NCBI RefSeq assembly: GCF_963924675.1
Contig: NC_089232.1
Location: 31,756,842-31,820,841 of the forward strand
DNA length: 64,000 bases
DNA from: Phocoena phocoena
Taxonomy: Eukaryota; Chordata; Mammalia; Artiodactyla; Phocoenidae
Reading direction: 5' to 3'
Positions 52,422 to 63,828 of this stretch are shown here, in pieces. Each line of letters starts with the position of its first letter. Position 1 is the first letter of the stretch. The notes below the pieces were generated by a model. That model saw nothing but the letters and a program-made list of their open reading frames with translations. It did not search any database and had not been told where the DNA came from. The position numbers and the translations under genes are program-made.

Positions 52422-53500
52422 CCTCTAAGAAAAGCTGGAAAGCCCTTTGCTCATTTGATCAGATAACCAGCCATAGAAAGTCAATTCTGCTAAGAACATA
52501 TGACTTTTTTCACTCCTTCAAAAACATTTTTGATCCCTTACTTTGTGCTAGAGTTTATACCAGGTGTTGGGTATGCAAAGACTTGTTCTACTCTCAAGAA
52601 ACTTAGCTTTGTAGGGAAACATATTAAAAAATCATAAAATATTGAAGCATATTGCTTTAAAGGAGGCAGCTCAAAGAATGAGAGGTTAATGACTGTCCTC
52701 CAGCCTCTCTGGGGGAAGACAAAAAGGGTTTTCCCCAAGAAGTAGCATTTAAGCAGAGATGGGGTGGGGATTCCCCAAAGAGTAACCAATATGTGCAAAA
52801 GATTTGAGAACGTTGGACCCGCTGGGAAACTACCTGTTCAGGGTTGTTAGAGTGTAAACGGCTGAAAGGTGAAGTAGGAAGAGAGCAGTAGTGTGAGGTA
52901 AGACCAGACATCTGGGATCAGAAGACCATGCAATGTTCTATACGTCAGGCAAGTTTTTATTTGATTCTAGTCTTGGGCCATTAATAGCGTTATAATAACC
53001 ATCTACATTTGACTAAAAATAGCATTTAAATCTTAAAGCAAATGCTCAGGTAATAAATTTTCAGAAACATCATCTCTCTCTGATTAAGTCTCTCTTGGCA
53101 GGACTTGTGCATTAATTCATAGGATTAATAGTTCATGAGTCCAGTGGAAGGCTGTCAAATCCAGGCAATTCCTTACTGCCTGAGACGTGGGCCATCAGAA
53201 GTATGGGCCAGCAGCGTTTCTTAAGCCCAGGCGCCTAGTGTTGGACAGTTGAGCCTTAACATTCGACCCACTCCCCCTCTGCAAAAAACTGGGGGTTATG
53301 GAGGCAGTGGATGGGGGTGGGAATGGGAGCGGAAGGCTTTCGAGGCCAAGAATCTGACTTAGAGCTAAAGTCGGGAACTAAATCGCTGTCACCAGAAAGA
53401 CTGGCCAGACCTGATTGGTACCTCTCTTCCCTCATCTCACTCAATTCTTTCCAATTTTTTTACAAGCTTATGTCCTCTTTCCACCCTGACTTTGTCCCCT
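52422..53500. other. intergenic, no gene seen
   Basis: Mostly unique sequence leading to the GFPT1 CpG island. No exon recognised. Confidence 0.55.
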
Positions 53501-53539
53501 AGGATCAGGTATCCTTCTTTCTTCCTCCTCTCTCCCCGC

Positions 53540-54330
53540 TTGGTGGGGCGCCGGAACTTGGGGCCTTGGACTGCTTTAGGCGCGTGCCCCAACGCTATTT
53601 GCTTTGGTAACAATACCATCCTCTTTGCTAATCTCTCCATCGTTCCCTGCCAGCCTCCCAGTTCTTTCCCTCCCGCAGGGCAGTGCCTCCCGCTGCGTGC
53701 CCGGTGGTCGGGCGGCTCCAGGAACCTCAAGCGGATGCGGCCGCGAGCCGGTGCCACGTCTCAGCCGCCAGCAGGCCAGCGCCTGCGTGGGCTCTCGGGC
53801 GGTGAGGGGCGGGGCTGTGCGGGGAGGCGGGACCTACGCTTGAGCGGCGCGGACGCGGCCCAATGGGGCCTGCGGGCGGTGGCGGCGGCGGCGCGGTGCG
53901 CGCCGGGGGGCGGGGCCCAGAGGCAGTTGCTGGCAAGCCCGGGAGGACGGGACGGGTTTCGTTGCCTCGGCCGTGGCATCCGTGAGGGAGTCGTGTCGGC
54001 GCCCCCCTGGCCCCCAAGCTCGCTGACCGCCCAAAAGGCTTGTGTGTTCTCCCGAACTCGCCAGCCGCTCGCCGCTTGCCCTGCAGGCCGTGCCTCCTGC
54101 ATCATGTGCGGTAAGGGGGCCGCGGGCGGGGGGCGTGCTGGGGTGCGGTGCGGGCGTCGCTGAGGCCGGTGGAACCGGCGGGAGCGGGAGTGTGGAGGGT
54201 GCGAAGTCAGGGTGTTGGGCGGGGGTGTCCCGCGGTGCCTGCGGGTGCTGGGGGCGGGGGCCAGCCTCTGAGAGCTGGAGCGGGGACCTAGGACGGCACC
54301 TGAGAGGAGGGCGGGCCCTAGAAGGGATCT
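53540..54330 (+). promoter_or_regulatory. GFPT1: GFPT1 CpG island promoter
   Basis: A strong CpG island with GGGGCGGGGC Sp1-type boxes at 53806-53815 and 53907-53916 and a CCAAT box at 53860-53864 (NF-Y-like). No TATA box. Transcription probably starts between about 53,880 and 54,000, but the exact point cannot be read. GC-rich open frames on both strands here are by-products of base composition. Confidence 0.8.
54104..54110 (+). CDS. GFPT1: GFPT1 coding exon 1, seven coding bases (Met-Cys-G...)
   Basis: GFPT1 (glutamine--fructose-6-phosphate aminotransferase 1) is the first and rate-limiting enzyme of the hexosamine pathway, acting in the cytosol. The coding part of this exon is only ATG TGC G, ending at a strong donor, GTAAGG (54111-54116). 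The first codons of the known protein are Met-Cys-Gly, and the initiator Met is removed so that Cys becomes the N-terminal nucleophile of the glutaminase domain. The exon therefore carries the catalytic residue and little else. It follows GC boxes and a CCAAT box in a CpG island and lies downstream of NFU1 in the same orientation, as in other mammals. Exon 2 was not found before the window ends. Confidence 0.85.
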
Positions 54331-55034
54331 GGGGGGGCCGAAGGAGGCTTTGCGCCAAGAAGGGAACCCGGAGCGAAGAGCACTGTCTGAGTTGGAAAAG
54401 GAGCGAGGGCTGAGGGAACTGAGGGGTGGAGGGGAGTGACTTCAAAAGAGTCCAGCAGGTGAGGGAGGCAACCTGTGGAACATCAGGTGAGGTCTCCTGA
54501 ATTTATCTCGCATTCTTCCAGGATTTACCTTTTAAAAAATATTTAATTTTAGTTGCTTTCTTTCGGACACGCCCAGCAGAAAATAGAACTATAGCTAGAG
54601 CTACGACAATGACGTTTCATATGATCTTATTTCCTGCCTCCCCCCATCTCAACAGAAGCCATTGCTAATCAAAGCCTTGGTGAATGGGCCTGGAAGTGAC
54701 CGTGGAGAGAGATCGTACATCATTTATGACTTGCATGTGCACCCATTTGAAACACTTACGTATGAGAAATATTGGTCTACGTTTAATGAATGTTTTACCT
54801 AGAACAGTTAAAACATAAAGTTAGGCCCTTTTAGTCCATGTTTTGAGACTTAGTCGTTTTAATAATTAGATAAAAGTGTGAGTTAAAGTTATAATTGTCA
54901 GAATTATATCTGAAATGACTGATACGCTCTAAAATTCGTATTAACTTGGCTATTGTCAGTAAAAAGAATTGAATTCTTACCTTCCTTATTGAAATCTACA
55001 ACTGACCTTACCCTTGGAAGAAAGAACACTTTTT

Positions 55035-55406
55035 AAAAAAAATTTATTTATTTATCTTTGGCTGTGTTGGGTCTTTGTTGCTGAGCGCGGGCTTTCTCTA
55101 GTTGAGGCGACCGGGGGCTACTCTTCGTTGTGGTGCGCGGGCTTCTCATTGTGGTGAGGCTTCTCTTGTTGACGAGCACAGGCTCTAGGCGCGCGGGCTT
55201 CAGTAATTGCAGCACTCGGGCTTCAGTAGTTGCAGCACGCGGGCTCAGTAGTTGTGGCTCGCGGGCTCTAGAGCGCAGGCTCAGTAGTTGTGGCAGACGG
55301 GCTTAGTTGCTCCGAGGCATGTGGGATCTTCCCGGACCAGGGTTTGAACCGCTGTTCCCTGCATTAGCCGGTGGATTCTTAACCACTGCGCCACCAGGGA
55401 AGTCCT
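55035..55406 (-). mobile_element. long-form CHR-type SINE, antisense
   Basis: A-rich/T-rich tail, GGCTGTGTTGGGTCTTTGTT, several AGTAGTTG(T/C)(G/A)GC units and the reversed head. Duplication AAGAACACTTTTT at 55022-55034 and from 55407. Confidence 0.92.
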
Positions 55407-56048
55407 AAGAACACTTTTTTTAAGGGAAGTATGATTGTAATAGAATTGAAGCTACCTGGGAAACATTCTTTGTAGCCTTTTGCAAGAGGAACTGAGCAGG
55501 AGTAGCTTGTACTCATTAGTGTCTGTTTTTCCTGCATTTAACTTTATGTTAATTTCAGCTTCTGAAATGAAGAGCAAGTTTAAATTTAGAGTAGATTGAA
55601 AAGAAAGCACACAGAAACAATTATAAATAGCCTGCTGAAATTATTAGTGGTAGAGCTGACTTTAGAATCAGTTACACTTTTGCAGTGTCTAGGTAGTAGA
55701 GTGGTTTTGCAAAAGACATAATTTAGTTTGGAGCTGTGAGGTAATGAATTTGCAATCCCCAGTGTGCTTGTTTGGTAATTAACTGTTACTGAGTGATGAG
55801 GTGTGCACCTAGTCAAGTACCTGGCTTTCTGGTTGCAGATCATTTCTTTATCTTGTTCCAGAAAAAACAGAAGTCAAAGTACAGTACTATAAAAGAAAAA
55901 ATCAGATCAGGTTTAGAAAAGGTTCAGATAAGGGTGAGGCTTTCTGGGTGGTGATTAGTTGTTAGGCGTTTTCACAGAGTCAGCATCCTCATTCCACCAT
56001 GTTATGCTGCTGAGGAAACAGGTGATAAACAAGAAATAAAGAACTAGT

Positions 56049-56154
56049 TATGGGAACATATGTATATGTGTAGCTGATTCACGTTGTTATAAAGCAGAAA
56101 CTAACACACCATTGTAAAGCAATTATACGCCAATAAAGATGTTAAAAAAAAAAA
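56049..56154 (+). mobile_element. very short 5'-truncated L1
   Basis: About 106 bases of L1 3' end (AAGCAGAAACTAACACACCA, GCCAATAAAGATGTT) plus poly(A). Exact duplication AAAGAACTAGT at 56038-56048 and 56155-56165. Confidence 0.9.
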
Positions 56155-57684
56155 AAAGAACTAGTATTTGAGGCATTACTAAGGTCCTGCTTTTAACCTG
56201 GACCAGTTTTACATGATTCCAGGAATAGTGTTCAGAATTTCTCTCCTCTTCAATGTAAATTCTGAAAGTTAACTGTTAAGAAGACAAAGATTTGTCCTTA
56301 TTTTCCTCCCACATCTTAATTATTGACATAAAATTTCTAGGCAGAGAAATTGAGTAGGAATGAGATTAGATGGGAAAATTTAGAGATTTACTTTCTGATT
56401 ACCTGCTGCTGGTTCAAGTTTTTCTAAAAGATTTTGTTTCAACATTGCAGAATGAGGACTAACAATTCTTTTTGATAGCTTTTTCCAATCAGAAATACTG
56501 TTAAAACTGTTATTATATTTATCAGGTTGTATCGGGATGTTAATATCTTACTGAGGGGAAAAAAAAAGATTTTATGGTCAAATAAATTTGAGAAGCCACA
56601 GACTTAACAGTGTTGAGCTGGCTTTTTTTTAAATTGCAGGACTTTTTGGAACTTTTAATATGCTAGTAAGCATTATGAATCTTCCAGAGAAAAATAGTGT
56701 ATCTATTTTTTAAATTTATTTCGTCTTCCTCTTATTCTTGGTTCTTTGGAATACTTTGTCCTTTTTAATCTGTTTTACCTTTGGCTTCAGTGGGAGAGTG
56801 TCAATTCACTTAAGTTACGCACAGCTCTTAACAGATTTTGCTGTTTTTTAATAAATGTAGGATTATACCCTTCTGGTCCAATGGTGTATATAAATGATAT
56901 TTTTGTAAATGAGATAATATTTAAAAACAGTAAGAGAGCTGCAATTAAAAAATATTCTGATATGAATCCTTAAAATTTTTTTTGTAATTATACTGTGTAA
57001 TAGCTTTGGGGCTAGTTGAGGGATGCTAAGACTGGCTTCTAGGATAAATCATAAAACTACTAGTGTTAACATATTCTTAGAAATCATACTGGGTATAAAG
57101 TAGTTGTGAAAGAAAAGAATTATTGCTTAATGAGCATTTCCTCAGTTGTGTTCCCTGGAAAGGGGAAAGTTAATAGGTCCTGGTAATGAGCAGTAGAAGG
57201 TGGGAAAGAGTTTTTGTTTTTGTTTTCAATCTTTATTGGAGTATAATTGCTTCACAATACTGTGTTAGTTTCTGTTGTACACCAAAGTGAATCAGCCATA
57301 TGCATACATATGTCCTCATATCCACTTCCTCTTGAGCCTCCCTCCCATCCTCCCTATCCAACCCCTCTAGGTCATCGCAAAGCACCGAGCTGATCTCCCT
57401 GTGCTATGCTGCTGCTTCCCACTAGCTAATTATTTTACATTCCGTAGTGTATATCTATCGATACTACTCTCACTTCGCCCCAGCTTCCCCCTCCCACCCC
57501 GTGTCCTCAAGTCCATTCTCTATGTCTACATCTTTATTCCTGCCCTGCAACTAGGTTCATCAGTACCGTTTTTTCCCCTTAGATTCCATATATATGTGTT
57601 AGCGTACGGTATTTGTCTTTCTCTTTCTGACTTACCTCACTCTGTGTGACAGACTCTAGGTCCATCAACCTCACTACAAATAAC

Positions 57685-60600
57685 TCAATTTCGTTTTTTT
57701 ATGGCTGAGTAATATTCCATTGTATATATGTGCCACATCTTTATCCATTCATCTGTTGATGGACACTTAGGTTGCTTCCATGTCCTGGCTATTGTAAATA
57801 GAGCTGCAGTGAACATTTTGGTACATGACTCTTTTTGAATTATGGTTTTCTCAGGGTAGATGCCCAGTAGTGGGATTGCTGGGTCGTATGGTAGTTCTAT
57901 TTTTAGTTCTTTAAGTAACCTCCATACTGTTTTCCATAGTGGCTGTACCAATTCACATTCCCACCAACAGTGCTGGAGGGTTCCCTTTTCTCCACACACT
58001 CTCCAGCATTTATTGTTTCTAGATTTTTTGATGATGGCCATTCTGACCAGTGTGAGATGATATCTCATTGTAGTTTTGATTTGCATTTCTCTAATGATTA
58101 ATGATGTGGAGCATTCTTTCATGTGTTTGTTGGCAGTCTGTATATCTTCTTTGGAGAAATGTCTACTTAGGTCTTCTGCCCATTTTTGGATTGGGTTGTT
58201 TGTTTTTTTGTTATCGAGCTGCATGAGCTGCTTGTAAATTTTGGAGATTAATCCTTTGTCAGTTGCTTCATCGGCAAATATTTTCTCCCATTTTGAGGGT
58301 TGTCTTTTGGTCTTGTTTATGGTTTCCGTTGCTGTGCAAAAGCTTTGAAGTTTCATTAGGTCCCATTTGTTTATTTTTATTTCCATTTCCCTAGGAGGTG
58401 GGTCAAAAAGGATCTTGCTGTGATTTATGTCATAGAGTGTCCTGCCTATGTTTTCCTCTAAGAGTTTGGTAGTTTCTGGCCTTACATTTAGGTCTTTAAT
58501 CCATTTTGAGCTTATTTTTTTGTATGGTGTTAGGGAGTGATCTAATCTCATACTTTTACATGTACCTGTCCAGTTTTCCCAGCACCACTTATTGAAGAGG
58601 CTGTCCTTTCTCCATTGTACATTTCTGCCTCCTTTATCAAAGATAAGGTGACCATATGTGCATGGGTTAATCTCTGGGCTTTCTATCCTGTTCCATTGAT
58701 CTATCTTTCTGTTTTTGTGCCAGTACCATACTGTCTTGATTACTGTAGCTTTGTAGTATAGTCTGAAGTCAGGGAGCCTGATTCCTCCAGCTCCGTTTTT
58801 CATTCTCAAGATTGCTTTGGCTATTCGGGGTCTTTTGTGTTTCCATACAAATTGTGAAATTTTTTGTTCTAGTTCTGTAAAAAATGCCAGTGGTAGTTTG
58901 ATAGGGATTGCATTGAACCTGTAGATTGCTTTGGGTAGTAGAGTCATTTTCACAATGTTGATTCTTCCAATCCAAGAACATGGTATATCTCTCCATCTAG
59001 TTGTATCATCTTTAATTTCTTTCATCAGTGTCTTATAATTTTCTGCATACAGGTCTTTTGTCTCCTTAGGTAGGTTTATTTCTAGATATTTTATTCTTTT
59101 TGTTGCAATGGTAAATGGGAGTGTTTTCTTGATTTCACGTTCAGATTTTTCATGATTAGTGTATAGGAATGCAAGAGATTTCTGTGCATTAATTTTGTAT
59201 CCTGCTACTTTACCAAATTCATTGATTAGCTGTAGTAGTTTTCTGGTAGCATCTTTAGGATTCTCTATGTATAGTATCACGTCATTTGCAAACAGTGACA
59301 GCTTTATTTCTTCTTTTCCAATTTGGATTCCTTTTATTTCCTTTTCTTCTCTGATTGCTGTGGCTAAAACTTCTAAAACTATGTTGAATAAGAGTGGTGA
59401 GAGTGGGCAACCTTGTCTTGTTCCTGATCTTAGTGGAAATGGTTTCAGTTTTTCACCATTGAGGACGATGTTGGCTGTGGGTTTGTCATATATGGCCTTT
59501 ATTATGTTGAGGAAAGTTCCCTCTATGCCTACTTTCTGCAGGGTTTTTATCATAATTGGGTGTTGAATTTTGTCGAAAGCTTTCTCTGCATCTATTGAGA
59601 TGATCATATGGTTTTTCTCCTTCAGTTTGTTAATATGGTGTATCACATTGATTGATTTGCGTATATTGAAGAATCCTTGCATTCCTGGAATAAACCCCAC
59701 TTGATCATGGTGTATGATCCGTTTAATGTGCTGTTGGATTCTGTTTGCTAGTATTTTGTTGAGGATTTTTGCATCTATGTTCATCAGTGATATTGGCCTG
59801 TAGTTTTCTTTTTTTGTGACATCCTTGTCTGGTTTTGGTATCAGGGTGATGGTGGCCTCATAGAATGAGTTTGGGAGTGTTCCTCCCTCTGCTATATTCT
59901 GGAAGAGTTTGAGAAGGATAGGTGTTAGCTCTTCTCTAAATGTTTGATAGAATTCGCCTGTGAAGCCATCTGGTCCTGGGCTTTTGTTTGTTGGAAGATT
60001 TTTAATCACAGTTTCAATTTCAGTGCTTGTGATTGGTCTGTTCGTATTTTCTATTTCTTCCTGGCTCAGTCTTGGCAGGTTGTGCATTTCTAAGAATTTG
60101 TCCATTTCTTCCAGGTTGTCCATTTTATTGGCATAGAGTTGCTTGTAGTAATCTCTCATGATCTTTTGTATTTCTTCAGTGTCAGTTGTTACTACTCCTT
60201 TTTCATTTCTAATTCTATTGATTTGACTCTTCTCCCTTTTTTTCTTGATGAGTCTGGCTAATGGTTTATCGATTTTGTTTATCTTCTCAAATGACCAGCT
60301 TTTAGTTTTATTGATCTTTGCTATTGTTTCCTTCATTTCTTTTTCATTTATTTCTGATCTGATCTTTATGATTTCTTTCCTTCTGCTAACTTTGGGATTT
60401 TTTTGTTCTTCTTTCTCTAAATGCTTTAGGTGCAAGGTTAGGTTGTTTATTCGGGATGTTTCCTGTTTCCTAAGGTAGGATTTTATTGCTATAAACTTCC
60501 CCCTTAGAACTGCTTTTGCTGCATCCGATAGGTTTTGGGTCGTCCTATCTCCATTGTCATTTGTTTCTAGGAATTTTTTGATTTCCTCTTTGATTTCTTC

Positions 60601-60924
60601 AGTGATCATTTCGTTATTATGTAGTGTATTGTTTAGCCTCCATGTGTTTGTATTTTTTACAGATCTTTTCCTGTAATTGATATCTAGTCTCATAGCGTTG
60701 TGGTGGGGGAAGATACTTGATACAATTTCAATTTTCTTAAATTTACCAAGGCTTGACTTGTGACCCAAGATATGATCTATCCTGGAGAATGTTCTATGAG
60801 CACTTGAGAAGAATGTGTATTCTGTTGTTTTTGGATGGAATGTCCTATAAATATCAATTAAGTCCACCTTGTTTAATGTATCATTTAAAGCTGTGTTTCC
60901 TTGTTTATTTTCATTGTGGATCAT
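57685..60924 (-). pseudogene. L1 ORF2 fragment: C-terminal EN, reverse transcriptase, Cys-rich end
   Basis: In L1, ORF2 makes the endonuclease/reverse transcriptase used for target-primed insertion. Here 1079 codons are open against roughly 1275 in intact mammalian ORF2p. Numbering from the open frame, residues 1 to about 85 are the end of the endonuclease. The SDH catalytic motif expected near residues 73-75 reads PHH. The RT domain (about 300-700) keeps the first catalytic Asp (D445 in [10 protein letters not shown]) and the [20 protein letters not shown] block, but FADD has become FAND (N547, codon at 59284-59286). The C-terminal C-x3-C-x7-H-x4-C cluster (C973, C977, H985, C990) is intact. 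A stop at 57,685-57,687 (TGA) removes the last residues. The frame upstream of 60,924 is lost by a stop and a nearby frameshift. Confidence 0.9.
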
Positions 60925-61560
60925 CTGTCCATTGGTGAAAGTGGGGTGTTAAAGTCTCCTACTATGATTGTGTTACTGTCGATTTCCCCTTTTATGGCTG
61001 TTAGTATTTGCCTTGTGTATTGAGGCGCTCCTATGTTGGGTCCCTAAATATTTATAATTGTTATATCTTCTTGGATTGATCCCTTGATCATTATGTAGTG
61101 TCCTTCTTTGTCTCTTGTAATAGTCTTTATTTTAAAGTCTATTTTGTCTCATATGAGAATTGCTACTCCAGCTTTCTTTTGGTTTCCATTTGCATGGAAT
61201 ATCTTTTTCCATCTTTCAGTCTGTATGTGTCCCTAGGTCTGACGTGGGTCTCTTGTAGACAGCATATATACAGGTCTTGTTTTTGTATCTATTCAGCCAG
61301 TCTGTGTCTTTTGGTGGGAGCATTTAATCCATGTACATTTAAGGTAATTATTGATATGTATGTTCCTATTCCCATTTTCTTAATTGTTTTGGGTTTGTTA
61401 TTGTAGGTCTTTTCCTTTTCTTGTGTTTCTTGCCTAGAGAAGTTCCTTTAGCATTTGTTGTAAAGCTGGTTTGGTGGTGCTGAACTCTCTCAGCTTTTGC
61501 TTGTCTGTAAAGGTTTTAATTTCTCCATCAAATCTGAATGATATCCTTGCTGGGTAGAGT
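60925..61560 (-). pseudogene. decayed L1 ORF2 endonuclease N-terminal region
   Basis: Sequence expected to encode the first part of the endonuclease domain is present by similarity but runs through several frames, with no long open frame on the minus strand. Confidence 0.7.
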
Positions 61561-61593
61561 AATCTTGGTTGCAGGTTTTTGTCCTTCATCACT

Positions 61594-62139
61594 TTAAATA
61601 TAGACATATGTCATTCCCTTCTGGCTTGAAGAGTTTCTGCTGAAAGATCCGCTGTTAACCTTATGGGGATTCCCGTGTGTGTTATTTGTTTCTTTTCCCT
61701 TGCTGCTTTTAATATGTTTTTTTTTGTATTTAATTTTTGATAGTTTGATTAATATGTGTATTCGCGTGTTTCTCCTTGGATTTATCCTGTATGGGACTCT
61801 CTGTGCTTCCTGGACTTGATTAACTATTTCCTTTCCCATATTAGGGAAGTTTTCAACTATAATCTCTTCAAATATTGTCTCAGTCCCTTTCTTTTTCTCT
61901 TCTTCTTCTGGGCCCCCTAGAATTCTAATGTTGGTGCGTTTAATGTTGTCCCAGAGGTCTCTGAGACTGTCCTCAGTTCTTTTCATTCTTTTTTCTTTAT
62001 TCTGCTCTGCAGTAGTTATTTCCACTATTTTATCTTCCAGGTCACTTATCCGTTCTTCTGCCTCAGTTATTCTGCTATTGATCCCATCTAGAGTATTTTT
62101 AATTTCATTTATTGTGTTGTTCATCGTTGCTTGTTTCAT
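61594..62139 (-). pseudogene. L1 ORF1 fragment (coiled coil plus part of RRM)
   Basis: ORF1p is the trimeric RNA-binding chaperone of L1. The open frame covers 181 codons of roughly 340. Residues 1-70 are a heptad-rich coiled coil (LDGINSRITEAEERISDLED), followed by the start of the RRM (GTETIFEEIIVENFPNMGKE). After about residue 134 the frame shifts into basic, low-complexity residues, so the C-terminal domain is lost. The normal N-terminus is also absent. Confidence 0.85.
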
Positions 62140-63645
62140 CTTTAGTTCTTCTAGGTCCTTGTTAAATGTTTCTTGCTTTTTCTCTATTTCCAGGATTTTG
62201 GATCATGTTTACTATCATTATTCTGAATTCTTTTTCAGGTAGGCTGCCTATTTCCTCTTCATTTGTTAGGTCTGGTGGGTTTTTATCTTGCTCCTTCATC
62301 TGCTGTGTGTTTTTCTGTCTTCTCATTTTGCTTATTTTACTGTGTTTGGGGTCTCCTTTTTACAGGCTGCAGGTTCGTAGTTCCCATTGTTTTTGGTGTC
62401 TGTCCCCAGTTGCTAAAGTTGGTTCAGTGGGTTATGTAGGCTTCCTGGTGGAGGGGACTAGTGCCTGTGTTCTGGTGAATGAGGCTGGATCTTGTCTTTA
62501 TGGTGGGCAGGTCGACGTCTGGTGGTGTGTTTTGGGGTGTCTGTGGACTTATTATGATTTTAGGCAGCCTCTCTGCTAATGGGTGGGGTTGTGTTCCTGT
62601 CTTGCTAGTCGTTTGGCATAGGGTGTCCAGCAGTGTAGCTTGCTGGTCGTTGAGTGAAGCTGGGTGCTTGTGTTGAGATGGAGATCTCTGGGAGATTTTC
62701 GCCGTTTGATATTATGTGGAGCTGGGAGGTCTCTTGTGGACCAGTGTCCTGGAGTTGGGTCTCCCACCTCAGAGACACAGCACTGACTCCTGGTTGTAGC
62801 GCCAATAGCCTTTCATCCACATGGCTCAGAATAAAAGGGAGAAAAAGTAGAAAGAAAGAGGATAAAATAAAATAAAGTAAGATAAAATGAAGTTATTAAA
62901 TTAAAAAATAATTAAGAAGAAAAAAATTTTTAAAAAGTGAAAAAAAAAAAAAGAAACGGACGGATAGAACCCTAGGACAAATGGTGAAAACAAAGCTATA
63001 CAGACAAAATCTCACAGAGAAGAAGACACATACACACTCACAAAAACAGGAAAAGGGTAAAAAATAATAAATCTTGGTCTCAAAGTCCACCTCCTTAATT
63101 TGGGATGATTCGTTGTGTATTCATGTATTCCACTGACGCAGGGTACATCAAGTTGATTGCGGAGATTTAATCCGCTGCTCCTGAGGCTGCTGGGAGAGAT
63201 TTCCCTTTCTCTTCTTTGTTCGCACAGTCTCCCGGGGCTCAGCTTTGGATCTGGCCCCGCCTCTGCGTGTAGGTTGCAGGAGGGCGTCTGTTCTTTGCTC
63301 AGACAGGACGGGGTTAAAGGAGCCGCTGACACGGGGGCTCTGGCTCACTCAGGCCGGGGGAGGGAGGGGTGCGGATGCGGGGCGATCCTAAGGCGGCAGA
63401 GGCCAGCGGGACGTTGCACCAGCCTTGGCGCGCCGTGCGTTCTCCCAGGGAAGTTGTCCCTGGATCCCGGGACCCTGGCAGTGGCGGGCTGCACAGGCTC
63501 CCCTGAAGGGAGGTGTGGATAGTGACCTGCGCTCGCACACAGGCTTCTTGGTGGCGGCAGCAGCAGCCTTAGCGTCTGATGCCTGTCTGTGGGGTGTGGG
63601 CTGTTGGCCGCGGCTCGCGCCCGTCCTACTTGGGAATTTTTGACT
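62140..63645 (-). promoter_or_regulatory. L1 5'UTR and internal promoter region
   Basis: It becomes CpG-rich between 63,150 and 63,645, the end that acts as the internal sense promoter in intact L1. Antisense promoter activity, known for L1 5'UTRs in other species, would read along GFPT1 sense here. That is untested. Confidence 0.6.
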
Positions 63646-63671
63646 GTACATTTTAGGTACCTAGAAAGTAT

Positions 63672-63738
63672 TAGAAGATATTATCTATATAATATATAGA
63701 TATTATCTATATAATATATAGATATTATAGATATATAC
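63672..63738. repeat. tandem repeat with TATCTATATAATATATAGATAT unit
   Basis: Two and a half copies of a unit of about 24 bases that is itself palindromic, followed by ATAGATATATACATACAT. Confidence 0.85.
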
Positions 63739-63744
63739 ATACAT

Positions 63745-63828
63745 GAAAGAATCACTTTGTTGTACAACAGAAATTAACACAACATTGTAAGTCAACTGTA
63801 CTTCAATAAAAAATATTGATAAAAGAAA
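63745..63828 (+). mobile_element. L1 3'-end fragment
   Basis: GAATCACTTTGTTGTACAAC, AGTCAACTGTACTTCAATAA and an A-rich end: an L1 3' end in + orientation, next to the antisense L1. Confidence 0.75.

Larger units (their letters stand above)
57213..63645 (-). mobile_element. nearly full-length L1 retrotransposon, antisense to GFPT1
   Basis: About 6.4 kb in the order, on the minus strand: GC-rich 5'UTR (about 63,645-62,140), ORF1 (broken), ORF2 (largely open), 3'UTR ending in a T-run at 57,213. No other element interrupts it, which suggests a relatively recent insertion. It cannot mobilise itself as it stands: ORF1 is frameshifted, the endonuclease part of ORF2 is out of frame and the RT motif is altered. 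A clear target duplication was not found. Confidence 0.93.

Noticed and set aside
53492..54445. Long open frames of 106, 223 and 203 codons on both strands of the GFPT1 CpG island
   Set aside because: GC-rich DNA has few stop codons by chance. The products are Pro/Arg/Gly-rich with no domain, and they overlap the promoter, exon 1 and donor of GFPT1.
56633..56672. Possible GFPT1 exon 2: an acceptor-like TTGCAG followed by an open GLFGTF reading and a GTAAGC donor-like site
   Set aside because: The translation does not match the known Gly-Ile-Phe-Ala start of exon 2 and is too short. Chance resemblance.
57195..63700. Search for a target duplication around the large L1
   Set aside because: The flanks GTGGGAAAGAG and CTTGGGAATTTTT are only vaguely alike, so I do not claim a duplication.
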